The notes: generated from the letters alone by a model not told the origin. A DNA stretch of 64,000 bases from Solwaraspora sp. WMMA2056 (GCF_030345095.1 NZ_CP128360.1:5332001-5396000), one strand, 5' to 3'; shown: positions 52,463 to 61,249, numbered from the stretch's first letter. Made by a program: numbers and translations.

Positions 52463-52807
52463 GTGGCCAAGAAAGTCATTACTCTGCTGACCGACGACCT
52501 TGACGGCAGCGAGGCCGATCGGACGGTGGAGTTCTCGCTGGACGGTGTCAGTTACACCATAGATCTGTCCGAGAAGAACGCCGGCAAGCTACGCAAGGCG
52601 TTGGACGCCTACATCGCCGCCGGAACCAGGGTCAGCCGTAGCACCGCTGCGGGGCGAGGAGGGCGGGGCAGCTACACGGCACCGCCGGCCCGGTCCGACC
52701 GCGAACAGAACCGGGCGATCCGTGAATGGGCAGCCAAGAACGGCTACGCGGTCTCGGAACGGGGCCGTATCCCGGCGAACGTGATCGCCGCCTACCACAA
52801 GGGCTGA
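52463..52807 (+). CDS. lsr2: Lsr2 nucleoid-associated protein
   Basis: 114 residues, GTG start with GAGGAG upstream. The N-terminal dimerisation domain '[20 protein letters not shown]', '[20 protein letters not shown]' and '[10 protein letters not shown]' is followed by a flexible Arg/Gly linker. The C-terminal DNA-binding domain is '[20 protein letters not shown]' with 'NVIAAYHKG', where the RGR AT-hook binds the minor groove. Lsr2 is the actinobacterial H-NS analogue that bridges DNA and silences AT-rich acquired genes, such as the toxin tip and immunity gene in this window. Confidence 0.95.
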   Translation: MAKKVITLLTDDLDGSEADRTVEFSLDGVSYTIDLSEKNAGKLRKALDAYIAAGTRVSRSTAAGRGGRGSYTAPPARSDREQNRAIREWAAKNGYAVSERGRIPANVIAAYHKG

Positions 52808-52873
52808 CCCACGCCCCTGGCAATTGCGGGCACAGGTGCCGGCAGGTGGCCCGGTCAGGTATCGGTGCCGACG

Positions 52874-52905
52874 GTACCGCCGGAAGGGAATCCCTCCGGC
52901 GGTAC
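52874..52905. terminator. Bidirectional hairpin terminator
   Basis: GTACCGCCGG and CCGGCGGTAC pair over 10 bp, with a further AGGG/CCCT pairing inside. It lies between the convergent lsr2 and DUF2726 genes. Confidence 0.65.
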
Positions 52906-53020
52906 AGCGGATCATCCGTCGGCGCCCACCACCGGCAGCCGTGGTCGGTCGACACCGGCCCCGGTCCGGCGGCCGCATCCGGGCCCACCCGGATTCGTGT
53001 TCGGCGGCCGCTCGGCGGAA

Positions 53021-53923
53021 TCAGTCGAACGCCACATGATCGAACGCGAACTCGCCGCTCATCTGAGCGCGGCTCTCCAGCAGGTCGCGCAACCTTTGAC
53101 GCAGCTGGGCGCGGTCGCACAACTCCGGCTCGACGAGTTCGAGTGTCTTCAGCCGCTCTCCGACGGCGGCCGCCGCCAGATCCTCGGCGAATCGTGCCGG
53201 TTCAATCCCGCACTGCAGCCGGTGCGGACAGATCCGCACCCGCTCAAACAGAAAACGACCTTCGCGTACCGACAGCCATGCCCACCCCTCCGCCGATCCG
53301 TCTTTCCACCGTACGTGCAGCCCACGCAGCAGCGGGTCGGACAATTGTCGACCGACGAAGGCCTCCACGGCCCGCGCCCGGGCCACCGCGCCCAGATCGT
53401 TGACGTACCCGGTCCGGCCGTCGGGCAGCCGACCCACGATGTCGCGGTAACCGGTCTGCCCGGCAGTGGCATCCTCCGGGTCCACCCCGCCGATGCGCTG
53501 GAACGCTCGCGCGTCCAGGATGTACTCGACGATACGGCGGCCGGGCCCGGTAGCAGCGAACGCCGGCGACTCGACGCGCAACAGTTCCAGACCGAGTGCC
53601 TCGCAGACCGCGTCCGTCATCCGCTCGTCCCGCTGCTGCTCGGCTGACCGCGTCGCCGGGTCGACGAAGGTGACCACGAATTCCGGCCGGTGATCGGTCG
53701 CGTCGCACACCACGAAGTCGAACTGCGCCCGGGTCGCGACGCTCCACTGACGCGTCGTCACACCCGGCGGGCGACGGCCCGCTATCTGGCTGAGCCGCCG
53801 GTCGGGATGGACGACCCGGCCCGCACGCTCGAACAGCGCACCGCGCGCGAGCGCGGCGGTGTGTTCCGCAGGGCCGGGCAGTGGGCGCAGCCAGGATTGC
53901 CGGGAGCCGTTGTCGTTGGTCAT
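53021..53923 (-). CDS. DUF2726 domain protein
   Basis: About 300 residues from ATG 53923 (a GTG ten codons earlier is equally possible; neither has a strong ribosome site). Residues about 20-130 contain the DUF2726 pattern, a PD-(D/E)xK-like nuclease fold often used for binding: 'LFERAGRVVHPDRRLSQIAG', 'QFDFVVCDATDHRPEFVVTF' and 'RDERMTDAVCEALGLELLRV'. The second half ('AFVGRQLSDPLLRGLHVRWK' on) is unassigned and ends in a helical region. No neighbouring topoisomerase or restriction gene explains it. Confidence 0.65.
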   Translation of the reverse strand: MTNDNGSRQSWLRPLPGPAEHTAALARGALFERAGRVVHPDRRLSQIAGRRPPGVTTRQWSVATRAQFDFVVCDATDHRPEFVVTFVDPATRSAEQQRDERMTDAVCEALGLELLRVESPAFAATGPGRRIVEYILDARAFQRIGGVDPEDATAGQTGYRDIVGRLPDGRTGYVNDLGAVARARAVEAFVGRQLSDPLLRGLHVRWKDGSAEGWAWLSVREGRFLFERVRICPHRLQCGIEPARFAEDLAAAAVGERLKTLELVEPELCDRAQLRQRLRDLLESRAQMSGEFAFDHVAFD

Positions 53924-54058
53924 CGAACTGTCCGTCACGTCGCAGCGAACCACACCGCGCCGCGGTCGGCACGGGTGCCGACCATGCTAAATGTTCCCGG
54001 GCGACGCCCACCGACGGCCACCGACCGCCGCCGGTCGCGGCGACCCACCCAGGGCAAC

Positions 54059-54304
54059 TCAGCCGCCGGTCGCGGCGGCCGACCCAGGGAGCAGCCGTAA
54101 CGCCAGTTCCGGGCAGTTCGCCACCGCCCGGTCGGCGTGCCGGCGCAGCGCTGGCGGCACGACCGGTTCCCGGCTGCCGTCGACCGACACCGGGAAGCCC
54201 CAGTCGTCGCGGGTCAGCAACTCCGGAAGGAACTCGATGCACAGCCCACGGCCGTCACAGCGGGCCCAGTCGATCTGCAGCCGCGCACCATCCGGTTGCT
54301 TCAC
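54059..54304 (-). CDS. Small ferredoxin ([3Fe-4S] type)
   Basis: 81 residues, GTG start. 'IDWARCDGRGLCIEFLPELL' and 'ADRAVANCPELALRLL' give three cysteines in the CxxxxxC...CP arrangement of actinobacterial P450-type ferredoxins with a [3Fe-4S] cluster; the residue at the fourth-cysteine position is not Cys. It follows the ferric-reductase-like gene by 12 bases, so it may pass electrons to or from that membrane protein rather than to a P450, none of which is present here. Confidence 0.8.
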   Translation of the reverse strand: MKQPDGARLQIDWARCDGRGLCIEFLPELLTRDDWGFPVSVDGSREPVVPPALRRHADRAVANCPELALRLLPGSAAATGG

Positions 54305-54316
54305 CTGTCGTCACTC

Positions 54317-55669
54317 CTAACGGCGCCACCCCGAGGAGACCGCGTGCGGGTCATCACGATAGCTGTTGGAGTCCCCGGCCGGTGGGTAGGTCGTCCGGCG
54401 GTACATGTCCGTGGCGTCGTAGGTCGGTCCCGGATCGGCACCGTATGCCGGATCCGTACCAGTGTCGTGCGCCGGGTCCACTGCCGGATATGCCGGGCCG
54501 ACCGGATCGTAACCCTCCCCTCGGTACATGGCCACGTACTCGGCGGCCGGCTGGTACCGCAGATCGTCCGACCAGTCCGGATCGGACGCGGTACCAGGCA
54601 CCTGGTACGGCGGGCCAGGATCGGCGTAGCCAGGGTTCGCCGGGTAGCCCGGGCCTGCGTAGCCAGCGGCGGCGTAGCCCGGGTCGGGGTAGCCCGGGTC
54701 GGGGTAACCGGCGGCGGCGTAGCCGGACTCGGCGGGGCCCGGGTCCGCGTGGCCGGCGGCGTAGGGGTCCCGCGTCTGAACGTCCTCGGAGTGGATCGCC
54801 TGGCCGTATCCGCCGCTGTATCCGCCGTACCCTTCGGACCCGCCGTACGCCGCTGGTGGGTCGTTCGCCGCAGCCGACGCGTTCACCGGCTGGTAGCTGG
54901 TAGCCGGCTTGCGGTACATGTCGAGCAGACTGCCACTGGTGGTCGTGCTGGCGTACCCGGAAACCGCCGGTGCGGAGCCGTCGGCGGTCGACGGATAGGA
55001 CCACTGCCGCGCCGGCCGCGCCTCGACACCGTCGGTGGAGCCGCCGGCCGCCCGACGGACCGGGGCGGCGTCCGACGCGTGGCGGGCCGCGACGGCGTCC
55101 GGCACCCGGCGGGCCGGGGCGGCGACACCTGGCTGTCGTGGTCGGGGGCGCAGCCACAGGACGAATCGCCAGCCGAGCGCGCCGAGGACCGCGACCAGAC
55201 AGACGGCACTGACGGCCAGCATCCAGAGCTCGCCGCTGTCGGTACCCGTACCGATGGAGTGGCCGAAGGCCGCCGGCCAGGAGGCGTACGCCAGCCAGTG
55301 CAACGCCCGCCACAGCCGGGGCCGTAGGTGCCGACGCAGCAGGCTCGTCACCACCAGGACCAGCATGACGTCACTGGCCACGGTGCCCATCCCCATGTAG
55401 AGCGGCCGGTACTCGGCGCCGAACGGGACGAACAGGTCGTACACCCGGAGTTTGGCGTACGGATCGAACAGCAGGGTCACGACATGGACGGTCAGCAACC
55501 CGATCGACAGCAGAGCCGCGTTGCGGTGCACCAGACTGACCGCGAACCGGGGCAGGCCGAACGCCGGCCGCCCGGATCTGCTGCCGACCCCGAGCACCAC
55601 CACCACCGACAGCAGGATGAGTGCCATCACCCCGGTGCCGCGCGCGACGAACCACCCGGCTTCCGTCAC
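54317..55669 (-). CDS. Ferric-reductase-like transmembrane protein with long disordered tail
   Basis: 450 residues from GTG 55669, overlapping the apbE stop (GTGA) with GGAGGAGAGG upstream. About six helices in the first 190 residues include 'FAVSLVHRNAALLSIGLLTV' and 'WRALHWLAYASWPAAFGHSI', whose histidines fit two b-type hemes of the ferric reductase/NOX/YedZ family. No FAD or NAD domain follows. Instead there is a Gly/Tyr/Pro/Asp/Ala-rich tail of roughly 240 residues with repeats such as 'GYPDPGYPDPGY'. Electrons probably come from the ferredoxin or a flavin partner encoded alongside. Confidence 0.8.
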   Translation of the reverse strand: MTEAGWFVARGTGVMALILLSVVVVLGVGSRSGRPAFGLPRFAVSLVHRNAALLSIGLLTVHVVTLLFDPYAKLRVYDLFVPFGAEYRPLYMGMGTVASDVMLVLVVTSLLRRHLRPRLWRALHWLAYASWPAAFGHSIGTGTDSGELWMLAVSAVCLVAVLGALGWRFVLWLRPRPRQPGVAAPARRVPDAVAARHASDAAPVRRAAGGSTDGVEARPARQWSYPSTADGSAPAVSGYASTTTSGSLLDMYRKPATSYQPVNASAAANDPPAAYGGSEGYGGYSGGYGQAIHSEDVQTRDPYAAGHADPGPAESGYAAAGYPDPGYPDPGYAAAGYAGPGYPANPGYADPGPPYQVPGTASDPDWSDDLRYQPAAEYVAMYRGEGYDPVGPAYPAVDPAHDTGTDPAYGADPGPTYDATDMYRRTTYPPAGDSNSYRDDPHAVSSGWRR

Positions 55670-56604
55670 GACCTCTCCTCCTTGGCCGACCAGCCGCCGA
55701 CGGTGCGCACCGTGCCGTCGGCCGCCACCAGGCGGGCCGACGCGCCGAGGTCGGCGAGCCACCCTGGCGCGGCCGCGCCACGTACCAGCGCCGCCGTGCT
55801 CAATGTGTTGGCCCGCACGCAGGTGTAGGCGGCCACCGACACGCTGCGCCATACCCGCCCTGCCGGCAGTCCGGTACGTGGGTCGACGATGTGGTGCATC
55901 GTCGTGTCCCCGGCGAGCCACTGCCGGCTGACCGTGCTGGACGTGGCGACCGCCGCGCCAGCCGGAAGCTCGACCACGCAGTACGGGTCGTCGGGCTGGT
56001 CCTGGACCCGGATCCGCCAGCCCCCCTGCGGGGCGGCACCGGCGGTGGCGATGTCCCCGCCGAGGGCCACCATGGCACCGACCCCACAGCGTCGGGCCAC
56101 GTCGCGGGCGGACCGGTCGGCGGCCCAGGCCTTCGCGGTCGCCCCCAGATCGAGTTGTACGCCGTCCGGCACGGTCAACCCGTTGCTGTCGAGCCGGACC
56201 TGGCGCCAGTCCACGGCCAGCGGTGCCGGCGGGCCGACGGCGGGCCGCCCGTGCAGGGTCACCCAGTGGAGATCGTCGTCGTAGCCGAGCCGGCACAGCG
56301 CCGCGCCGACCGTCGGATCCACCGCACCGTCGGTGTCCCGCGCGGCGCGCAGGGCGACCGACAGCAGGCCGGCGAGCAGCGGGCTGACCGGCACCGTCGC
56401 GCCACCGGCCCGGCTGGCCCGGACAAGTTCGGAATCGGGCCGGAACCGGCTGCAGGCGGCGTCGACGGCGTCGAGGACGTCCTCGACGATCGCCCGGGCG
56501 GCCGGCACCGCGGCCGGGTCGGTCACCACGACCCGGGCCAGCGTCCCCCACACCTGCCACTGTGCACAGTCCCGCCCCACCGGCAGAGTCTCCAGCAGCG
56601 GCAT
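55666..56604 (-). CDS. apbE: FAD:protein FMN transferase (ApbE)
   Basis: 312 residues from ATG 56604. ApbE motifs: 'CSRFRPDSELVRASRAGG', 'DGAVDPTVGAALCRLGYD', 'VQLDLGATAKAWAADRSARD' and 'DTTMHHIVDPRTGLPAGRVW', the last holding the metal/AMP site. It moves FMN from FAD onto a Thr or Ser of a partner protein on the outer side of the membrane. The partner is expected to be an FMN-binding-domain protein, but none with a clear flavinylation motif is seen; the 111-residue upstream protein lacks it. Confidence 0.87.
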   Translation of the reverse strand: MPLLETLPVGRDCAQWQVWGTLARVVVTDPAAVPAARAIVEDVLDAVDAACSRFRPDSELVRASRAGGATVPVSPLLAGLLSVALRAARDTDGAVDPTVGAALCRLGYDDDLHWVTLHGRPAVGPPAPLAVDWRQVRLDSNGLTVPDGVQLDLGATAKAWAADRSARDVARRCGVGAMVALGGDIATAGAAPQGGWRIRVQDQPDDPYCVVELPAGAAVATSSTVSRQWLAGDTTMHHIVDPRTGLPAGRVWRSVSVAAYTCVRANTLSTAALVRGAAAPGWLADLGASARLVAADGTVRTVGGWSAKEERS

Positions 56605-56608
56605 CGGG

Positions 56609-56944
56609 TCACGACCCGCCGGTCGTGGCCTGGCCTGGCCCGCCCCCGCCGTCGGTGACCTCGGGGAACTCCTCGGCCGACGGCTGTTCGCCGGCCTCGG
56701 CGGCCGGGTCGGCGGCGGCCGGGGGTGCCTCGTCCGGCGCGGTGTCCGGCGCGGGCTGGCCGTCCTCCGCCGCCGGTGGTGGCGCACCACCGGGTACGAC
56801 ACCGGACGGGACGACGGTCTCCTGCTCCGCGGTGTGCGCGGCGTGTGCCGCCATGGCGACACCGAGTGTGCCGGCGATGCTCACCGCCGCCAGACCACCG
56901 GTGAGCATCGTGACCCGCCGGTATCCGCGTTCGCGCTCCCCCAA
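56609..56944 (-). CDS. Membrane-anchored acidic Pro/Ala-rich protein
   Basis: 111 residues from TTG 56944, chosen because AGGAGG sits five bases upstream; the ATG 90 bases earlier has none. 'VTMLTGGLAAVSIAGTLGVA' is a single membrane helix after a short charged start, followed by an extracellular Ala/Pro/Glu/Asp-rich tail without fold. It lies four bases before apbE and probably belongs to the same electron-transfer unit. It may be a scaffold or a flavinylation substrate, but no canonical motif is visible. Confidence 0.6.
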   Translation of the reverse strand: MGERERGYRRVTMLTGGLAAVSIAGTLGVAMAAHAAHTAEQETVVPSGVVPGGAPPPAAEDGQPAPDTAPDEAPPAAADPAAEAGEQPSAEEFPEVTDGGGGPGQATTGGS

Positions 56945-57181
56945 CGTCGCCTCCTGCGTCAGCGTCGGCGGGCCCCCGCCGTCAAACCGGGATACGGCTA
57001 CGACCGTCACCCGGTTCAACCCGTCAGGCATCACCCGAACATCGACCGGCGGCGTACCCCACCCGACGATTTACAGCGCCGCCGATCGATGGCACCGTGT
57101 CCACAGCGGAGGGCGATCCGTCCTGCGCTTCGGACCGGCGGCCGGACCCGGCCGCAGCCGATCGGCGACGAAGGGAACCGG

Positions 57182-59125
57182 ATGTCGACAAGGACAGGGC
57201 GGGCGTCGGCGGCGACGCTGACGGCGATAGCGGCGGCGCTGCTCATGATCGTGTCGCTGGCGCCGGCCAGCCAGGCGGCCGGCTCGGGCTTCTCGCACCT
57301 CAACCCGGGTGGCGCACCGAAGCTGACCGAGAAGGTGCCGGTCAACGTGGTGTTCCTCGGATACCAACCGGCGCAGGTCGACCGGGACGCGTACCTGGCC
57401 GGCCTGCCGAGCGGCTACGAGCCGGTGGTGCGGTCCCGGCTGTGGTACGACCAGGTGGAGAAGCTCGGACTGACCTACACCTACGACTATCGCGTGCGGT
57501 ACGCGGACAAGCGGTACGAGAACCGGTTCTTCGCCGAGTTGGGCCGCTTGGCGACACCGGCTCCGCTGACGATCTACCAGGAGCTCTACAACGAGCAACG
57601 TGACGCGGTCACCACGATCACCGACAACCATCACATCGACGCGGCCAGCGTCGAGCGGTGGCTGGCGCTCAACCCGCCGGCAGGGGTCGACACCCGGCGC
57701 AACACCATCTTCTTCATCAACTGGTTCGGCCGGTCGGACTTCAAGTTCCACGTCTACACCAAGACCAACGAGCCGGACCCCGACACCGGCTACAACTTCG
57801 GTGCCGAACGGGACAGCCGGAAGGTCAGCGCGTGGGGCGGCACCACCGCCGACGACGAGGAGAACGGGTACGGCGTCACCCGGCGGGTGTGGTTCCACGA
57901 CCTGTCGGCCGGACCGGAGTCGTGGACGGAGAACTGGAACGTCGACGAACCGGATCTGGACGGCAACGGCGTCGAGGACTACCGGATGCCGCCGACCTGG
58001 GAGTACACCGCCGACGGCTACCGGTCCCCTGACGCGCTCGCCGGTGACCTCGGCCTGATCACCCGGTACGTGGCGTTGAACCTGCTGTTCACCACGTCGC
58101 CGCTGTACCCGGCCGAGCTGCCGACCAGTCGGCCGCCGAAGTCGATCAACATCGACAGCAACGTGTACGAGGGCTGGGACGGGGTCGACGCCTCCGCCAC
58201 CTACCTGGACAAGGACCTGCTGCAGCAGGAGTTGGCGGAACTGCGGTGGCGCAACGTGCTCGACCACGACGATCAGGACCTGCCGTTCGAGGGTGACGCG
58301 CAACGCTGCTACCTCGCGGTCATGGTCGATGGCGAGTCGTGCTACCCGGAGCTGGGCTACGAGCCGTTCGCCAACTTCTACCTGCAGAACACCTTCGAGC
58401 TCGACCGGGTGCTCGACGACCAGGGCCGGGTCGACTACGAGATGCCGGTGTTCAGCTACGCGGTGCCGGCCGGTACCCCGGTGCCCGCCCTCGGCTTCGC
58501 CGAGGACAACTACACCGACGGTACGCAGTCGTACGTCTTCGCGTTCGTCTCCCCGGAGATCGTGTCGGCCGGCTACGGGCTGACCACGACGTTGATCCAC
58601 GAGGTCGGGCATCACCTGGGCATGTCCCACCCGCACGACGGCTACGACAGTGAGTCCGGCGTCGACTACGGTCCGGCCGACGAGTTCTTCTTCGCCTGGT
58701 ACGGCGACCAGGTCAACTCGATGATGAGCTACATCGACCTGAACTGGGACTTCAGTCAGTTCGACCGGGACAACAGCGACCGGTTCCTCACCGCGGCGTA
58801 CAACGAGGCGGCGAACCGGCTGGCCGGCGAGGTCCTGGACAGTCGGCACGCTGGCCGGGCCCGTGGTGAGCTGCGGGCGGCCGACCGGCTCCTCGGGGCG
58901 GCCCAGCGGTCGCTGAGCCGGCACGACTACCGGCAGGCGCTGATCCTGGCCGAGCAGGCGTACGACAGGGTGACCGAGGCGGCGCGGCGGGCCGGCGTAC
59001 CGACCGACTCCGCCGCCGAGGCGATGGCCACCCGGGCGGCGCAGGCGCGCAGCGTGGTCGACCTCGGCGGGCCGCACGAGTTCATCGACACGTTGGGGCC
59101 GGACGGGCCGCGTAGCCAGCCCTGA
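57182..59125 (+). CDS. Secreted zinc metalloprotease
   Basis: 647 residues from ATG 57182, AAGGGAA upstream. The signal peptide ends near 'APASQAAGS'. The catalytic site is 'LIHEVGHHLGMSHPHDG', an HExxHxxGxxHxxD zinc motif of the metzincin/gluzincin borderline, with 'VNSMMSY' further on as a plausible Met-turn. The region before the motif (about 440 residues) is probably a propeptide and beta-rich subdomain. The C-terminal 100 residues form helices ('AADRLLGAAQRSLSRHDYRQ'). The substrate is unknown. Confidence 0.8.
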   Translation: MSTRTGRASAATLTAIAAALLMIVSLAPASQAAGSGFSHLNPGGAPKLTEKVPVNVVFLGYQPAQVDRDAYLAGLPSGYEPVVRSRLWYDQVEKLGLTYTYDYRVRYADKRYENRFFAELGRLATPAPLTIYQELYNEQRDAVTTITDNHHIDAASVERWLALNPPAGVDTRRNTIFFINWFGRSDFKFHVYTKTNEPDPDTGYNFGAERDSRKVSAWGGTTADDEENGYGVTRRVWFHDLSAGPESWTENWNVDEPDLDGNGVEDYRMPPTWEYTADGYRSPDALAGDLGLITRYVALNLLFTTSPLYPAELPTSRPPKSINIDSNVYEGWDGVDASATYLDKDLLQQELAELRWRNVLDHDDQDLPFEGDAQRCYLAVMVDGESCYPELGYEPFANFYLQNTFELDRVLDDQGRVDYEMPVFSYAVPAGTPVPALGFAEDNYTDGTQSYVFAFVSPEIVSAGYGLTTTLIHEVGHHLGMSHPHDGYDSESGVDYGPADEFFFAWYGDQVNSMMSYIDLNWDFSQFDRDNSDRFLTAAYNEAANRLAGEVLDSRHAGRARGELRAADRLLGAAQRSLSRHDYRQALILAEQAYDRVTEAARRAGVPTDSAAEAMATRAAQARSVVDLGGPHEFIDTLGPDGPRSQP

Positions 59126-59132
59126 CCCCGAC

Positions 59133-59168
59133 GGGCGGGGGTGTCGGCGTGCTGCCGCACCCCCGCCC
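59133..59168. terminator. Bidirectional hairpin terminator
   Basis: GGGCGGGGGTG (59133-59143) pairs with CACCCCCGCCC (59158-59168), with a further CGGC/GCCG inside. It lies between convergent stops. Confidence 0.7.
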
Positions 59169-59262
59169 ACCGCCCGGGCCGGACCGGCTCCGGGGCTGCA
59201 TGCTGTCCGGGTGACGGAAGGCACCACCCGTAGAGCATCCTAGGACGAACCGCCCTGCCCGG

Positions 59263-59997
59263 TCAGCCGACGCAGGCCGGGTCGATCGCGGCCGGCGCAC
59301 CACCGCTCGCCACCACCAGGCCGAAGGTGATCGTCGTGCCCGGCGCCACCGTCCCGTTGTAGGCCACGTCGCGGACCACGACGGACTGTCCGTCAGCATC
59401 TACCTGGCCACCCCAGGCCGCCTGGATCCGTTCGTCCCCTGGCCACTGCCAGGAGACCGCCCAGCCGTTCAACGGCCGCGACCCGATGTTGCGGACAGTG
59501 ACCGTGCTGAGGTATCCGCCGGGCCAGCTCGCGTCCACCACTGCGGATGCGACGCACCCGGTCGCCGCCACCGTCCGGGCCGGACCACCGATGTGGAGCA
59601 TCTCCTGGCGTCCGTCGGCACCGGCGAACCGGAACCAGTACGCGGTGTCGGGTGTCAGCCCGTCGACGGTGATCGACCCGTGCTGTTCCAGACCGGACGT
59701 CGCGGTCGCCACCGGGTCACGTTGCTGCTGCGCGTCGGCCTGGCTGGTGTACAGGGTCATGGTCAGCGGCAGCGTGAAGCCACACGGTGGGCCGACCACG
59801 AACATCGAATAGCTGATCGTGACACTGGTCTCGGTCGTGCCGGTCACCGACGCCGTCAGCGGCAGCACCGGCGGGCACGCCGGGGGCGGGGTCGCCGTGG
59901 CGGCGGTGCCCGGCGGTGGGGTCGCCTGGGCCGGGCCGGCCCAGGCGGCGGCGGTCACGATCGCGGCGGTCAGCGCGACGCCGAGTCGGTGCGGCAT
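59263..59997 (-). CDS. Secreted protein with C-terminal CBM2-type cellulose-binding domain
   Basis: 244 residues from ATG 59997, GAGGAG upstream. The signal peptide ends 'AGPAQATPP'. A fibronectin-type segment ('GLTPDTAYWFRFAGADG') precedes a family 2 carbohydrate-binding module: 'GYLSTVTVRNIGSRPLNGWA', 'VSWQWPGDERIQAAWGG' and 'PGTTITFGLVVASGG', with Cys near both ends and the exposed Trp residues expected on the binding face. There is no catalytic domain, so it is a free-standing binder of cellulose or chitin. Confidence 0.8.
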   Translation of the reverse strand: MPHRLGVALTAAIVTAAAWAGPAQATPPPGTAATATPPPACPPVLPLTASVTGTTETSVTISYSMFVVGPPCGFTLPLTMTLYTSQADAQQQRDPVATATSGLEQHGSITVDGLTPDTAYWFRFAGADGRQEMLHIGGPARTVAATGCVASAVVDASWPGGYLSTVTVRNIGSRPLNGWAVSWQWPGDERIQAAWGGQVDADGQSVVVRDVAYNGTVAPGTTITFGLVVASGGAPAAIDPACVG

Positions 59998-60218
59998 TAC
60001 GGGCTCCTCGTGAGCTGTCGGGGCAGGTCGGACCGGCGGACCAGAGCGCATGGCACCTCTGGCGGGGCTACGCGGCTGGTGCTCCCGCCGGTGGGTGGGC
60101 TGCCACCACAGTGGGTGCGGCGACCGGGAACGGAACTCGACGGTGCGGTTCGGACGGCCCGCACTGGCTCCCGTGCGACGGTTCCGAAATTCTGACACGC
60201 TCCAATGATCGTTACAAC

Positions 60219-60230
60219 CATCGATCGATG
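60219..60230. promoter_or_regulatory. CATCGATCGATG palindrome
   Basis: A 12-bp self-complementary sequence in the 294-base gap between the CBM2 gene (minus) and the next plus-strand gene. It is either an operator for one of them or chance. Confidence 0.25.
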
Positions 60231-60291
60231 TGAACGTCTCGCTATGCCGTACGGCGATATCCCGTCGACCGGGTTGACCGCACCTGCGATC

Positions 60292-61032
60292 ATGGCCGCC
60301 GTGACCAAGCTGAACCAGATCATCGCGGTGGAGAAGGGCGTCAAGAGCAAGTCCTTCGCGGAGTTGACCGAGGCGCATCACGCGGTGCAGAAGCAACCGC
60401 TGCTGTCCGGAATCTCGCGTACCTACCAGCCGAAGGACGAGGAGGGCGAGCAGTTCCCACCCGAGTCGACCCGGGTGCAGGTGCACGCCGAACAGGTGTT
60501 GCGGGACGTGGCGAAGACCCTCACCCGGTTGTTCGACGTCACCGCCACCAAGGACTGGGCGAACACCCGGGCCACCGCGGACGTGACGGTCGACGGTCGG
60601 ACACTGATCACCGCCGTACCGGTGTCGTATCTGCTCTTCCTGGAAAAGCAACTGGTCGACCTGCACACCTTCGTCAAGAAGCTGCCGGTGCTTGACGCCG
60701 CCGAGTCGTGGAGCCGCGACGAGTCGACCGATTCCTGGCGGACCGATCCGGTGCGGACCGTGAAGACCAGGAAGGTGCCCCGCAACCACGTCAAGGCCGA
60801 GGCGACCGACAAGCACCCGGCGCAGGTCGAGGTCTACTACGAGGACGTCCCGATCGGTTACTGGACGACGGTGAAGTTCTCCGGAGCGTTGCCGGCGCGG
60901 CGGGTCAACGAGCTGCTGGACCGGATCTCCACGCTGCAGATGGCGGTGAAGTTCGCCCGCGAGGAGGCCAACGGCGCCGAGGTCACCGACCAGCGGGTCG
61001 GCGACGCTGTCTTCGGCTACCTTTTCGGGTAG
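60292..61032 (+). CDS. Conserved protein of unknown function (DUF7873-like)
   Basis: About 246 residues from ATG 60292 (GTG 60301 equally likely; no ribosome site for either). The start 'VTKLNQIIAVEKGVKSKSFA' and 'GISRTYQPKDEEGEQFPPES' are familiar from proteins shared by actinobacterial chromosomes and phages. The protein is soluble and mixed alpha/beta, with no catalytic motif I recognise. A hairpin follows the stop, and the permuted tRNA-like genes begin about 135 bases later; whether they are linked functionally is unknown. Confidence 0.65.
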   Translation: MAAVTKLNQIIAVEKGVKSKSFAELTEAHHAVQKQPLLSGISRTYQPKDEEGEQFPPESTRVQVHAEQVLRDVAKTLTRLFDVTATKDWANTRATADVTVDGRTLITAVPVSYLLFLEKQLVDLHTFVKKLPVLDAAESWSRDESTDSWRTDPVRTVKTRKVPRNHVKAEATDKHPAQVEVYYEDVPIGYWTTVKFSGALPARRVNELLDRISTLQMAVKFAREEANGAEVTDQRVGDAVFGYLFG

Positions 61033-61034
61033 TG

Positions 61035-61058
61035 GAACCGGCCGCTGCGCGGCGGTTC
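61035..61058 (+). terminator. Hairpin terminator
   Basis: GAACCG...CCGC pairs with GCGG...CGGTTC around a TGC loop, two bases past the stop codon. Confidence 0.6.
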
Positions 61059-61075
61059 GGCTACCCTCACAGTCT

Positions 61076-61130
61076 CCCCCGGACTGAGCCCCGGGGGTGG
61101 CCGTCACCCGGAGAATCTCCTGGGTGACGG
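61076..61130 (+). ncRNA. Structured leader upstream of the tRNA-like genes
   Basis: Two strong hairpins in series: CCCCCGG (61076-61082) with CCGGGGG (61091-61097), then CCGTCACCC (61101-61109) with GGGTGACGG (61122-61130) enclosing GGAG/CTCC. They lie 3' of a terminator and 5' of the first tRNA-like gene, so they probably belong to its precursor RNA. Confidence 0.5.
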
Positions 61131-61167
61131 AGATGGAGCACCACGCTGAAGCTGATTGCAGAAGCTG

Positions 61168-61249
61168 ACGAAGCGGTCCCAGTGCGGGTTCGAGTCCCGC
61201 CCCCGGTACCACACACCGGGGTGGCCCAACTGGCAGAGGCAGCCGCGTT
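61168..61249 (+). tRNA. Circularly permuted tRNA-like gene A (Arg-like anticodon)
   Basis: 3' part first: GCGGT (61173-61177, anticodon stem 3' strand), T-arm GCGGG-TTCGAGT-CCCGC (61184-61200), acceptor CCCCGGT (61201-61207), A73, encoded CCA. After CAC comes the 5' part: acceptor ACCGGGG (61215-61221), TG, a D-arm with TGG in the loop, A26 and GCCGC (61242-61246). The acceptor pairs 7 of 7 and the anticodon stem 5 of 5 (one G-U). Joining GTT (61247-61249) to CGAA (61169-61172) makes a seven-base loop with U33 and anticodon UCG; other junctions also give NCG, read as Arg. Normal order would leave the acceptor unpaired. Confidence 0.65.

Noticed and set aside
54600-54830. DNA-level tandem repeat around 54600-54830
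   Set aside because: The repetition is explained by the Gly/Tyr/Pro/Asp-rich codons of the ferric-reductase tail and is already covered by that gene.
61053-61211. Reading the first tRNA-like 3' half as the end of a normal tRNA gene
   Set aside because: No 5' half with ACCGGGG lies upstream; the only matching acceptor strand is downstream. Pairing the downstream 5' half of A with the 3' half of B leaves the acceptor stem unpaired.
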